This document shows, piece by piece, positions 1 to 13,500 of a stretch of DNA of 64,000 nucleotides. The stretch lies in assembly GCF_003590095.1 (NCBI RefSeq), contig NC_039481.1:8060001-8124000 (forward strand). Direction: 5' to 3'. The position numbers and the translations under genes are program-made. Position 1 is the first letter of the stretch; every line of letters begins with the position of its first letter. The notes beneath the pieces were generated by a model. It worked only from the letters and a program-made list of their open reading frames with translations, was not told the origin of the DNA and ran no database searches. The stretch is from Trichoplusia ni (lineage: Eukaryota; Arthropoda; Insecta; Lepidoptera; Noctuidae).

Positions 1-3000
1 CAGCGAGGTGAATATTGTTACTTCGCTAGAAAAAAACAATCAAACGATTATTATATATGGTAGAAAATAGTTGCATTGTTGGCATAATAGGTGCGTAGGG
101 CAGCTTGTTATTACGCTACGCGTGGCGCATTGCTTTGTCGCATACGCGCTTGGCGATATGGCCGCATGTAGATAGGTGGCGTTACCGCTAGAGATGTGTA
201 GCGTCGCGACGCGTGCCCCGCTAACGAGCTTCTATCTCCGGCCCTGTTCCCACGCCACCGCGCCGCTACACGACGAGGAAGTAATAAACCTACACCTTAA
301 CTGCACACACCATTACGGATTGTAACGGCTCACACATGTGATAGAAATCTTCACGATCGCGCTATGCCATCGACCGACAATGCGACGTGTCAATAATGCC
401 TTATCGAATTGGCATAGGCACTGGCACACCATCATATTTGGGACGCTTCTCCTCATATACACGACGTCCTTATAGCTTACGACAATTTTTTACATTTATT
501 GATATTGCAGCCCATTGTAGGTAAGTCTGAGGTTAAGTAAATACATTTTCGCTCAATGTCCAATAAAATGTGCATAATGGTTTATAATATGGGTGATATG
601 TAAGAATGGGAAACAAAGATTAATTATATTGAAACAAACATTTCCGTAAAAAGAAAAAAATGTTTTGAGTACTACCAATACATGATGTTTGAACTTACAT
701 CTTGTCTCGTAGGACATCAGTAGTCATACAATTTTTAACTCCACTCCCATTTATTAACAAAATCAAGATTCGTGTTTTAAGTCTTTATGCATGAAACACA
801 TTTTTCTCTTTACGCGTTACCGATTTCATTTTCTTATGTAACAAACAGATTTTCGAATAGTTTTACCGTAGACCATAATATTTCGTGCAAAAATAAGGCC
901 GTTACATATCCGTTTAATTTTTATTGCCTGGAAATTTAGAATTTGAAAGCGACACAATTACACTAAGATTGTTAGGTCATTGAACTACCGTGACGATTGA
1001 ACTAGCAACTACCTGTATTGTTTCAAGTTTGCAATCCGTGTGAAAACTGCAACGTGGGTTTATAACATGACTATAACATTAGGAAATGCATCATACCTAT
1101 AGATATATATGCGATACCTATATGCTTTAGAGATGGCTACAATAATGACAGATTTGGAAGCGCTGCTACCATAGTGCTTTTAAGAATAAGATTGTGTTTT
1201 CGCCTTTTACTATAATATTTAAATCTCTGTTGATAAACAATAAGATTGTACCTAAAAATTTCAGTATAGATGTACATAATTAACGGACGCTCACTTGACT
1301 ATTCATTACTGGCAATTAATTCCCGCGGGTTGCGCGCCGCGGCGCTGAGATCGACCTCGTGGGAAATTAAACTGTGCGCGGGCCGTCTTCTGCCTCCCGT
1401 CGCCTCTTGCTCGGCCTCGTCGCCCCTACTTCACATATGAACACTTTCTCTTTCTGATTTCCCGGTTTTTCTTTATATGACAGTTCTTGAAGTAAACAAG
1501 TGATCATCGTATTTATATTATAAAAACTTCATTAACGTAATATTATACTATATACCAAGCATTAAAAAAGAAAGCTCGTTAATTTTTCAATGGTTGCTCT
1601 TGTGGTACATGGTAAATAAGTAAGCTTGTATTGAAATTAGTTAGCTGGCGTGTTGCTAGTTGTGAACCCATGAGAGTGGCTCATTAAATATGAAGCTGTA
1701 ATCAGTGTGGGTGTTCGTAGAGTCCTCTCGTACCTCGCACCCGGCCTCTACGACCGCACGTTAATTGTAATGTTTTGATACATGGCCTATTTTGCTACCA
1801 ACTGAGAGACTTTATTATTCAAGGTACATAACAAAAAAAGGTTAACCTTAAAATGTTCAATTATTTGACGTACAGTACAGACTACAACAGTTCGGAACGT
1901 GTTATTCTATGCCTTTAAAATTTGCTTAAAATTGTGGGTAACGAATTATAGACTATTGTCTGCTATCGTGACGACGCTTTCATTTGCCTTGTGTAGTCGG
2001 AAGAGGCTTACAGTTGAATGTTGCAATGAAGTAAACTGCCGCCTCGAATCGGATCGGAATCGCTCAGCCGCACCCGATTGCGCCGACACGCATCAACGAC
2101 CGCGGAGAAATTGAAGTATACGGACCGCTAGAATACCCACCACGGCTAGCAACCACTTGCGAAACTTCTCCCCGCTTAATTGTCTTGCAATCGCTTAGCC
2201 GAAATTGCGGGAATTCAACGTAACGTTAACTTCGATGCGCACGAATACACGTAGAGAGGAGTACGACCGAATAATTACATAATTTTAAAAGTTAATAAGT
2301 AATGCGCTTTGTAATACATAGCCGACACGAGCGCGGTGGTGTTTGTACAAAGAACGATCTCAGTAAGCCTGAGGGCGCTCAGCATAAGCTGGCCGTGTCG
2401 TCCGGGCCGCGGTTATGAGATTATTCTCGCTTTGACGGCCCGGTTTGTCCGCACTCCGCATGCACCACGTTGCGCTTTTAGGTTCTACTTCTCTAGGTTA
2501 TATTTAAGAATATAATTAAATATTTTTTTACTTGCGCGCCTGTTGTTTGCTATTAATCATTTAATATGTATACAATGTTAGACCATAAGACTAAAATTTC
2601 AATTAAATAAAAAAAAACATGAAAATACATTGAATAACGATAAGAAAATCCCTATTATTAAGAAATTACGTATACGTAATTATTTCCTTCAGCTATTGGT
2701 TAAATAATATTGAATATGCATTTTTTCTCCCTGCCCACGGACATAAAATGATCCAATTGCAGTGATTGTTACTTATTCGTGAGGTTACTTATATGCCTAA
2801 ATTTGATATTTCGTCACGTCGTGACTCTTCTAAACTTTAAAGCAAATCTTTGTTATTATTACTGAAGAAGGCAAAAACAGTGTTTAATACTTTTTTATTA
2901 TATGGAGCCTTAATAAGATTTCATACCCAGTCGTCATTCTTATTATAGATATCATTGAAATTAAATGCGTGAGTGTGTGTAAAAAGTGAGTTAGGTACAT

Positions 3001-4995
3001 TGTGTTATTTTACATTACATACTATTTATTGTTACAAGGTTTACAAATATATTTGAAACTAACCAGTTATGAAGTACAAAATGGTAATGTGATAAAGACG
3101 CATCAGAAGCGAACGCAATAATTTGTTCACAACCACCGCACCGGAGATAACAGTCGCCTTATTGCCGGCACAGCGCCTTCGCCCGCTAACTAACGCTTAT
3201 TAAACTTCAACAACGCTCCCGCTGATCACTTCACCTACTTGTTTACTCTCTAAACTTAGATTAATCGTTCGCCTGGCCTCGGCAGTATAGCTATTTATTT
3301 TCACAAATGAGAAGTTGGTACATTTTTTTAGCTAGCTTTAAATTTTGTTAATATATCTCCTATACATCAAAGTGCTTAATAAATCCTGACTTACAATGAA
3401 CCAGATCCATTCAATAGACGCGAATTAAATATTATATAGCTAAGTAACCTTTTACGAAGAAATATTCCTCGATAACGTTTTTTTAGTCTAGTTTATCGTG
3501 TGATGTTTAATCCATTCAAATGAATTATGTAATGTAATTCATAGAAATTTAACAGTAATTATTGAACAAACTATTTCCCTCTCTGATATTTATTTACGCC
3601 TGGCAATTCGTTTAAAATTTGGCTAGGGTACTTACCTATTAACTTAATGACAAGTTATTTAATTTTATTCAACATCAAAAAGTTAATTTCAGTCTGGCAT
3701 TTTTCAGGCTCTTTCGAAACGTTAATGGGACTGAGAATGCTCGGTTCTAAAACAACATTGTTATGGAAACAAAACGGCAAGAAACTTCATAGGGTATTCT
3801 GTAGTATACACTATTATACTAAGTATGAAACAACGTTTGTAAGCAAAAATTAGAAAAGGCTAAATAGGTGGAGGAAACCAATCAAATCATCGAAGTAAGA
3901 AGAAAATACCACAAAATAATAATAAATAAAGGAATCAAACAGGACATTCGCAGCGTTAATTTTAGTAATTTAGCTTTACGGAAAATATACAGAATGTTTT
4001 ACGTACAATAAAGTGTCTCCTAGTCTCAATAAAAGCCCCAGTAGGCTCTTTCAGATGAGCTAAACAAAACCATATACTAGATGCTGCGTTCACGCTTTTC
4101 TATCGTCTATTAATTTTAAGTCATGATACGTGTTCCAGTGTCCTACGTCGTGCTAGATGGTAGGATATCAAAAAGGAAATCGTCTTCTAAAGTAGTGCCA
4201 TAATATAATTGTGTTCACTAATCATTTAACTGCGACCCTTGGACTTCTGGCGACCATCAGGTTTTTATGGCATAAGTGATATTTTTCGCGCCCGGTAAAT
4301 TGCCACTTTACAAAAGTTGTGATTTATGTTCGGCTTTGAAAGTGTACGATGCGAGCTATGTGAAGAAACAAAGGAAGTCATTTAAACCGCCCGCGAGACA
4401 GTCACGCGACCGACGACTTGCACGGTGCGGTTTCCACTATCTATTATTTTATTTCACATTGGTAGTAGTAGGTACTCTTTTTGATAATTCATTTGGTAGC
4501 TACTTTTGAACTTTCTTTGATGTAATTATGTTGAAAAGCTCGATAATTTATACTAACGTAAAATGGAATATAATTAATAACAGGTGGCCTCTCAGCACGG
4601 GCTGCTGTTGACTCAGGGGTGGGTCTCAAACACCGGTGAAACATTGGCACCACCGTCAAGGCACCACCGACACGCACAATGGCCGCTGTGTTTGTTTGCT
4701 TCGGTCGGGTTGCGCTGTTGTGTCGTTTTGCCGTAGCCATGAGCGATCGCCACCTAGCAATATGGCCAGTAAACGTGATTAAATTTACAACAAGCTGGGT
4801 ATTAAGTATGTTCAGGGATGTTGTTGGTTATTTCTGGCAAGCATTTTTCTGTCCCTTATCATTTCTTATAGATTTTATTAGATAATCACTGCGTACTCTG
4901 ATCCATAATTTCTTCTTTTATGCGACTATACGGACATTAGTCGGAAAATTGCGTTACTCATTTAGCGTACAGAAACGAAAGTAATAAAATGATAC
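1..4995. other. Gene-free AT-rich stretch with GC-rich patches
   Basis: No reading frame here looks like a protein, and no splice-consistent exon was found on either strand. The base composition is mostly AT-rich, broken by GC-rich, CpG-containing patches near 120-300, 1320-1440, 2040-2110 and 2320-2460. It could be intergenic DNA upstream of pumilio or part of a long 5' pumilio intron; the sequence does not decide which. Confidence 0.6.
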
Positions 4996-5220
4996 ATAAG
5001 TTAGGTTATTAAATGATGTAACGGTTTACTCACGCGTATTTATCGGGGTAGCCCGACTAGTTCGACTCGCGATCCCGCCGCGTCTGCTCATGATTAAGGA
5101 CTCCGGTTGGGTCCGAAACTAGTCGGACTACCCCGATAAATACGCGTGAGTAAACCGTTACATCATTTAATAATGAATCATTCTCACGACAGTTACTATC
5201 AAAATATAAGTTAGGTTATT
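4996..5220. mobile_element. Fold-back MITE with about 55 bp inverted arms
   Basis: Positions 5006-5063 and 5118-5173 are nearly perfect reverse complements. The shared arm starts TTATTAAATGATGTAACGG and runs through an ATTTATCGGGGTAG core, leaving a short GC-rich spacer. A 15 bp direct repeat, ATAAGTTAGGTTATT, lies at 4996-5010 and again at 5206-5220. It either marks a duplication made on insertion or belongs to a larger asymmetric repeat. There is no coding capacity. This is a non-autonomous fold-back element; the superfamily cannot be assigned from this copy alone. Confidence 0.8.
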
Positions 5221-6904
5221 TAAGTAACTTTCGTCTCAACAGAAACTAAAAAAAATGCTATACATAGAAGCCTGTTTATGTTTGTAGCAAATTTCACAAA
5301 AGGATTTGTTTTCCGACCCGCGACCACGCCGAGGATTTTCGTTGTCACCATTGGCACATCCCGGCTTAATACAGAAACCCAGATTAATGAGATGAGCCCT
5401 TTCGTGCACGAGACTGTTTGCCTATCTTTTAACTTGTTAATTTATAAATGACTAAGATTTATTATAAAAAGCTGTTTTTAGATAGGTACTACTTGTTTTG
5501 GACACCGACTGGCTATTCTAATTACATTATACATCTTTTCCTCATCTGTTCTTCGAGCTTTTGTTGACTGGTACAGAATTGTTCCGGCAGTAAATAAATT
5601 GAATTATTAAATAAATAATGTGGGTAATTATCAGCAACATAGCGTGTTCAAGTAGAATGATTACTTTAGATATTGAATAGTATTTTCAACGTAACTTAGT
5701 ATGAGCTATATTGTCCCGACTAATTTGCACGTAAGTTGCGTGTTGAAGTTTCTGTTTTTCTATTCATTGGTAAACAAGGGAGTTGTTCATTGAATTGGGT
5801 ACGGAAGTTTCACACTAGTCACGTAGAAATTTAAACGGTTACGTTTTCTCGTGTCGCGTCGGGATCAAATTATTTCGGCTAGGTTTTCATTGATTCCCTT
5901 TCTTATCGTATGTTTCGTATCAAATGAGTACGTCATTTCCCCAATAACACCGTCCATTTTAAATTAGGCTTAGGGGACTTTTCCTTTCACCTAAATATTC
6001 TCCTGGAACGTCGTTGCATACCAATTCACTTGTATTTCCCGAAGGGCTGAGTAGAGATGTGTCGTAAACTCATAGTGTGAGATATAATAGATGTTTATTT
6101 TGCCGAGTAATTGTTTAGTCTGTCTATCTATTCGCCCTTCACGCAAAAACTAGGACTGATTTTTATTGTATAGATCTTAGTCCTCGCCAACGTATGTATA
6201 GGCTATAATTTGTTTTAAAGAACAGAAATTTTACGGGAAGGAACTTCTTGAAGATTTTTTGGCATGGTGTCATGGTCCTCGTCAATGCTTAACATTGCGA
6301 ATAACGCTTAAGGAAATATTGAAATTAAAATTATACGATCATAATATATCTAGCCATATTTGTGGTTTGATTTGCAAGTCAAGTACGTTCTCTTATTTTA
6401 AAGGCTCACACTTTTCCTTCTTTTCAAAAGCTTTTCACAGCTAAAAAATAATTTCTAAATTACACGTTCATTTTCATCGATACTATTATTTTTTCGACTT
6501 CGTAAGTTGCTGTGTAAGCTGAAGTTGAAGGTAATATTTGTAAAGAAATAAATGTACCGACTATCTGGGACGACCGATGCTCAGAGATACTAACTGAAAA
6601 CGATTAATTTACTTCATAAAAAATCTGGCCAATTGTTGCAACACTGAGTTTTCTCTAGGTTAGGTTTCTGCTTTTATCCTATATTGGTACAATTTTCACA
6701 CCTATCACCTACCCCGGGCGTAGAGAGTCCATAAGGATGTATGCCGAAACAAATATTTTATTTTACTAAAGGTCCGGTTTAAAAATATCTAAATATTTAA
6801 ATATCGATCTGTTTCAGATATCAATAAATAATAATCCGGTCCTTTTCTTTTATTGCTTGTAATATTTTTTTTGGACGATCAGCTCAACTAAGTTTTACAT
6901 GTAT
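5221..6904. other. No feature seen
   Basis: This is AT-rich non-coding sequence between two DNA transposon relics. I see no exon, RNA gene or recognisable repeat on either strand. Confidence 0.5.
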
Positions 6905-7543
6905 TTAGGGGCCGTTCAAGTATTACGTGAGCAGATTTCTTACTATTTTTTACCCCCCGCCCCCTTGTCATCAAAAGTAAGCAAAGCACTTACCCCCACC
7001 CCTATGCTTACGTAAACATTTTAAGTAATACATGTTTTTTATATTGTTATTTTTAAAATGGAAAATTCATAAAAATATTAGGTTTAACTGATACACATAG
7101 AGTAAATGACAAAAAAAATTAATCAGAAATAAAGAACATAAAGAATATTTTCGGAACACATTAACAGTCTTCAGTCCATGAAACCTGAATCCATGATTCT
7201 AAGTTATCGATGCCATTGGATTGCTGCTCAGTGTAGTGAGTCTGCTCACTTTCATTCGATTTTTGAAATGTCTCCGTTACTCTCATCGAGCCATTCAACA
7301 TCTTGGTGCTCTAAATTTTGAATAAACGCACGACGAGCAGCGACTCTTACAGGTCTAACTTTTCCGGTTAAAGCGAGTGCCTACGCATATAATGTATTAT
7401 TTGCGGGAATCCCCGAAAAAACTTTAACTAACGATGACGTAATCATCATCTAGACCCCTCCACCCACCATGTCATCCAAAATAAGCAAAACAGAGACCCC
7501 CCCACCCCCCTTGGTGCATACGTAATACTTGAACGGCCTCTTA
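6905..7543. mobile_element. Harbinger-like non-autonomous DNA transposon
   Basis: The left end (from 6908) begins GGGGCCGTTCAAGTATTACG. The right end (to 7540) is its inverse with one mismatch in the first bases, giving about 21 bp terminal inverted repeats. The trinucleotide TTA flanks both sides (6905-6907 and 7541-7543), which fits the 3 bp TWA target duplication typical of PIF/Harbinger elements. C-rich subterminal blocks containing TGTCATC and TAAGCAAA occur near 6950-7015 and again near 7455-7525 in the same orientation. No intact transposase is present; a decayed coding remnant lies on the minus strand at 7252-7379. Confidence 0.75.
7252..7379 (-). pseudogene. Coding remnant inside the Harbinger-like element
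   Basis: Read on the minus strand, this stretch gives about 42 open codons ending in a stop, with a protein-like make-up (…GKVRPVRVAARRAFIQ…, …WLDESNGDISKIE). I do not recognise the family. The likely reading is the C-terminal end of a protein from the autonomous parent element, retained after internal deletion. There is no upstream start codon, and a stop precedes it in frame. Confidence 0.35.
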
Positions 7544-10500
7544 TGAACATGAACTAAGAATCGACAAGTCTAAGCCGATTAGCCAAGAACTTAAAAGAAT
7601 TAAACTTTTAAACATTTTTTAACTCTGTATTTTGATTACCACAGCATTTTTCCACTCTGACGGCGAAAAACAAGACCTTTAACTTAAATGTCTTCAGTAT
7701 TCCATAGGGTCTAGTTACTCAGCTACTGTTATTTCCTCCAAGACATAATATGGGCCGTATTGTAATTTTCACGCATTAACGAATATGACATTTAAAGTTC
7801 ATGCTGATATTTGCATAAGGGTTCGAGTGATAGAACACTAAACGATGTCGCAGCCGTAGCTGCACATTGTGTATACACTTGTATATTATTTGCTTTAATG
7901 ATAAACATTTTAACAAATGGTACATGTACACTAGTTAGGTTTGGTTAAAAGCTCGCAGTCCGTTAAGCCAGGGAATACAATCACACTAATTCGGTCGCGG
8001 CTTCAGATCTGCGCCGCCTAATTAGCTGAGCGTTTGCGCGGCTCTCGTGCAGCCGGTCAAAGGATACGCCGCTCATTACGCGCGTTGCCAACGTTCCCGG
8101 TCAACCTGAAACTGTCTCTGTGCCTTGCCTAACTGAGTTTTGTGCTGAGCTGGCAGACCGAATTGAAGTTGTGTAAAAGTCTTTAAGCAAAATCTAATTT
8201 ATGACAGAAGAATACTCGGCTAGGGCGAAGCAGTCACGAAACACAGACATAGGCGGGCAGTGCGATGCGATGTTCGCGGAAGGCGCGATAAGATCGCGTG
8301 AGAGGCGGGCACGCGGGTGCGCTCCGGCGCGCCGCCGTACGTATAGGGCTGTCCAACTTTACAAGAATTTTGGAAGACAGATAGTAGCTGTTCGCTTTAA
8401 AAAAAAAGCTCTTTATGCAAGTGATTAGTATTTTTCGAATAAATTTTAAAGGTTAAAACTAATTCGATTAGGGCTACGACTATTTCCTATTATTTATAAT
8501 TATGTCGCAAGGCAGGGCGAAGTTGAAGTGACAGCCCTACCCTCATGCCGCTCTCTGCTGGACGATTCGTCACGCTGCGTTAATGTTAGCACAACACGCC
8601 ATACTTGACTATCTGCTTGCACCGCTATTTTCGTTCTAGTTATCGATTCGTAACAGACAAAATACAATTAAATTAAAAAATTAAATCCTTATTTAATCAC
8701 AGAGTTTAAGCATCATATATACGCGACGTAAAGCAAGTTTAAGCAACGTATTTAAACAAATCCCTGTACGAAAACAATTGAAAAATGTAATTCTCATTTC
8801 GGACTTAAAAAGGTTTTAATGTTTCTGCTAGAGTTAAGTGATAAAATAACGATTAGCTGTACTGAATAGTTTTGTTTCTTCCTGACACACGAACCATTCT
8901 ACCCCATATTCGAACGATTCGTTTTGGGGTTGTGTGGTGGATCGTAAAATGGAAACTAAATTTTGAACAATAAAATGTTATCTGATTTTACAGCAACCAT
9001 TTATCAGCCTATGCTTACATAATTCATAGAAATGTATCATTGTCTACTATAATACACGATAACAAAATAATTATAATGGATAACAAAATACATGAATAGA
9101 CCATGAAGTACCAACATTGTAATGGTGCTTTATCAATCTTAGCCATGAAACTAAGTTATGTACAGGTACAATTTAGTATTTTGTAATGTTATATTACATT
9201 CGCAGCTTAACTGATTTAGTTTTTCCCGTATTATGCAGAACTCGGCTTTTCTTTTCTTCTAAGATGACACTGTCGAAAAATTTTCAATACCTACAACTTT
9301 CAGTCAGAGTTAAGAACTATAAATAAAGTATTTTTTTATTAAATATAGTGACCTGCACATGTGGTTTGCTGAGGTAACATGATATGTATATTTGTGGGCG
9401 TAAACATACCGGCAGATGGTCGCCAACCGCACTTCAACAATTATAAGGGAACTGATTAAACTTAATTAACTGAAGCCATTTACACGCGGCTAGGGCTCGT
9501 CGCGCTCCTACCGACAATCGCCTATGTTGTATGAGTTGCCAGTCCGCCACGCAGAGGCGCGGCGGCGGCGCTTACGCGTTGCATGTGTCGTCGTCGTCGA
9601 CAACCTCTGTAGTGCATTGTAAGGCATCGGTCACTAACATTGCCGACGTTCTTTATAAAAAATATTTGAATCGATAATATGTTACACTATAAACAAAAAC
9701 GTTTATTTTTTTGAGGAGGTACCTTGTGTATAACATTAAGGGACTTTCCCTCGAAATACAAAAAAAAAAGACAGGAAAGGCCGAGTTAACAATATTTTTG
9801 TAAACCGAGTAGAAAATTTACATTGTTTTGAAATTCGGGCGTCCTTGATTATAAAGTTGGTTTCGTGTGCAAATCATAGTGACGGTTTTTAGACTATTTC
9901 GTGAAACTGGTAGTCGCGCGCTAGTTGCTACTGCTAGTATTTTGTAGTATTAATTTTGCAAATGAAATACGTTTATTCTGCAAGTAGGATATATCAACAC
10001 TAATACATGTCTCCTTTTGAGAACGTTGGAGACGTCATATGATGAAGTTCTAGTTCATTATTAATATTACCAGACCTGTTCCGCCATGGCAGATTGAAAG
10101 TTAGGGGTCGAGCAATGGCAGGTACTAAAGCTGCTATGTGAACACGACAGTGACTCTGAAGTGGCCGCGGGCTGATTTGATGCGGGCGCGGTGCGGGCCC
10201 GCTCCACGCCGTCCGTGAGATTTATCGCGCGGTCGCACGCAGCTGGCGCTGTGCCCATCGCCCTCGCGCCCTTTTATCACCGAGTAAAACGCGCCCGACG
10301 CGTTAATTTGTTTGTTCTGACGCGGTCGAGCTAATGAATCGCCCCAGGCTGGACCCGTGTCCACGCGCGACCCGATCTGAATTAAACGTTTGCTCCCTTT
10401 AATTGGCACGGACCTGTAAATAAATCGTTAATCACGCTATTTGATATTCATTGATAAGGTCTTCATTGATATTTTGGTTTTAATTATAAAACATGTAATG

Positions 10501-13500
10501 TGCTTATCCATCTACATTATTAATCATTTATTAGATACCACTTTTTTAATAAGAATTTTTTGGAGACACATTGCATAAAAGTAACACACACGGCTTAAGT
10601 GTTAAAATCCAGCTACAATTTAGCAGGTTAAATGTGGCATCAGAAGTAGGTGATGCCTGATAAATACATTGAGCTCACTAATTTAGTGCGAGTGAATCAG
10701 CGTTGCTCAGGTGAGGTCGCATTCCGGCGCGCGCCGCCCTACCTGCGCGCCAGAAATACTCCCGCGCACCGCCCGCCCGCACAAGCATTGCTACTCATTT
10801 TATTTTCGGCAGACACTCACTATTTGCACAAACATTCCTAGGTTTTGTTTTTCCTGAAACTATAATGTTACATTTTTATTAGGTTATGGTAATGGTCTAA
10901 AGCAACAATATATCACTTTTTCTCTGTTCTGGAATTGTTTTTGAAACCTGGAAACCTCAGTTAAATTTTTTCTTAACAGAAAACCGGGTAATCATGATGA
11001 CTATATTAATGTTACCTATGTCTTTTATTCTTCTATCTATAACAATTTCCACTTATTTCTTTCAATGTAAACGTTTACTCAGCCTTACTGGGTTCACCAC
11101 TTAATTAGGTGCTGCTCGTAAAACTGTCTTCCTCATCTTATATTTACCGCGTTTGCCCTTTTTATTATGCGATTACATGGGCCGCGCGGTTTGTAAAGCG
11201 TTTTCCTACGCGAGGGGAGCAGTTTCATTTGTTTCTTCAGATATTACTTCAGCCCTCCACGGAACGTCGGAGAAGTATTTCCTTTGTAGAGCGACGCCAA
11301 CGACCACGCGATTACGTTATTATTAGCTAAGAATGTTGTCGTTTTCAGTGCGAATGTCAGATCAGGTAATTAATGGTCATACCGATATCATTGCAATTGG
11401 TCAGAGCTTATCAGAACGTCCGTCGGGAGATACACAGCGCGCTGTATCCATATGGCTACCTGTAATGGGACTACACTTACTTATTTTATTACGCTACGAA
11501 TATTTTCATGTTTCAGGTTTATGCAAAACAAGTTACATGTGACTTCATAGGGCCAGTTAAAAACGTTACGATAGTGTGTTGATAGTCAAAGCGTGTTGTG
11601 GACCAATATTAATTAAGCAAATAAATAAAGAACATGAAAAGAAAGAAGTTGATTTGCTTATGTTAGAAATCAAATATCAATGTGCATATTTGATAATCGG
11701 CTTAAACGCTGCGGATGGTGTGGGTCGAGGAATAGCGTGGCGTTGCAATTAGCAGGGCACTCGACGCGTTTCCCGCAAAACCATGGCACGGAGTCCACTC
11801 GTGTGTCGTCGCGCAAATTAAAACGCGACACTCGACCCGATCGCGTCCTCAAACTGCAATTCGTTTATCGAATGAATCATTAAACAACTAAGTAAAAAAT
11901 AACAGATATTGCATTGCGTAGATTTATTAAATTACCTTTTGTAGAAGCTTATTTAAGGTCTATGACGATTTCTAGCCCAGACGTAGTCTAGTTAAGTAGT
12001 GTGTTTTAAGTAAGAAAATCGTCATTGGAGTTCTTTTGAGATTATATATTGAGCTAAAATGCATTTGTATCATTTTAACCATATCACGTTACGTGTTGAT
12101 CAGCTGATTTTATCAACACAGCTACAAAATATTGTTCCCATTTCTAAATTGGGCTTAATATTGCAACTTGTTGGGTTGGGCGTAAGACAGTAAGACTAAA
12201 AGATTTGTGGTTGGACCCGGTCGGTTCGGAGGTGTTCCCACGGGCGCGCCTCTTCGTAATTGAGAGCGCCCGCGGGCCGATAATTGTGCTCGCGCGCGGT
12301 CCGACCGCGCCTGAACCTCCTCGATGCCGCATAAATCACGCCCGTTACTCTCCATTACCTCATAATATCAAATTGACTTGCGAGGATTTTTCCCTCATCC
12401 TCTGGCTTTTCTTTTCTGTACAGTTGTAGTTATGTTTTTATTTATTACGCACAAGTAGGATTGCCTCGTTGGGAGTAATCCGAGTCGATCCTCTAGATTT
12501 TTCTGTTAAGAAATACTAAGTAGAGCTTGGATAAGATTCGCGGTGTTTATTCGTCGTGACTGTTGCATTGATATCTTTGACAACGGACGTGTTTTTTAGA
12601 GAATGAGAGGTGCTTTCAGATACTAATTAAATAAATTTATATCTACATAATCCAACATACAGAATCTGATTTCGTTGCTAATTTTTTTTGGTCGTTTCTT
12701 TATGCGAATCTTAATATTTTTCAGTGGCAAGTCTAGGTTATTCCCTTTAATGGATGATTTTGTATTCTACTTCTAAATTGCAAAAGTTCTAGTAGTTATC
12801 TTTCCGTTTTAGCTTCCTGGAAAGTATGGCATACAGATAGTGACGACCCGATTATGTATTTAATAATAAAAAATAAATATCGTCAAAATGGGGATAGTGT
12901 AAATTTTGGTCGATGGTACATATTCAGCAATGAAATTGATAATTTATTGCGTTTGAAAGACTTGTTTTGTTCATATTAGGATGTCGAGGGTTACACCACT
13001 CGTCACGACAAGGACGCCAATGTAGTGAAGACATGCGAGCTTTTTAAACAAACTTTATCTGTCTATAAAACAGAAAGAAGGTGTGCGATAAAACGATCGC
13101 GTGACTTAGCCTCGTGCCAGAGCGTCTGTGAATGCCTTGATTAGACGAGACGGCTAAATATAAAAAACAAGAGTTAAAAATGATGTCTCTTTTCGATTGA
13201 CTAAAGCTTAATATTAATAGTTGACAGATTTTATTATATTTAAGGGCTGGAAAATAAATGACGTAATCTTGTTACGACATTGATTTCCTAGGTGTAGTAG
13301 ACCAGGTGGTACCAAGTGGTTAGCTGGCACTATGAGCTTATCGGTGTGACGTCAGCTCTGGGGCGGTGCCGACGTAGAGGCATGTAGATCGCGAAATTGA
13401 TTGCATGTTATCTGATGGGGCACGGGTTCTTCGCTAGCGTTTAATACGGGCGTCCGCCGCTAGGCACGCGATCCTTTTGACAGGAGAGCGTCCGTGCCCC

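Noticed and set aside
10134..10409. Overlapping minus-strand open frames of 63-91 codons
   Set aside because: They follow the GC-rich patch; two frames are open at once, which indicates composition rather than coding.
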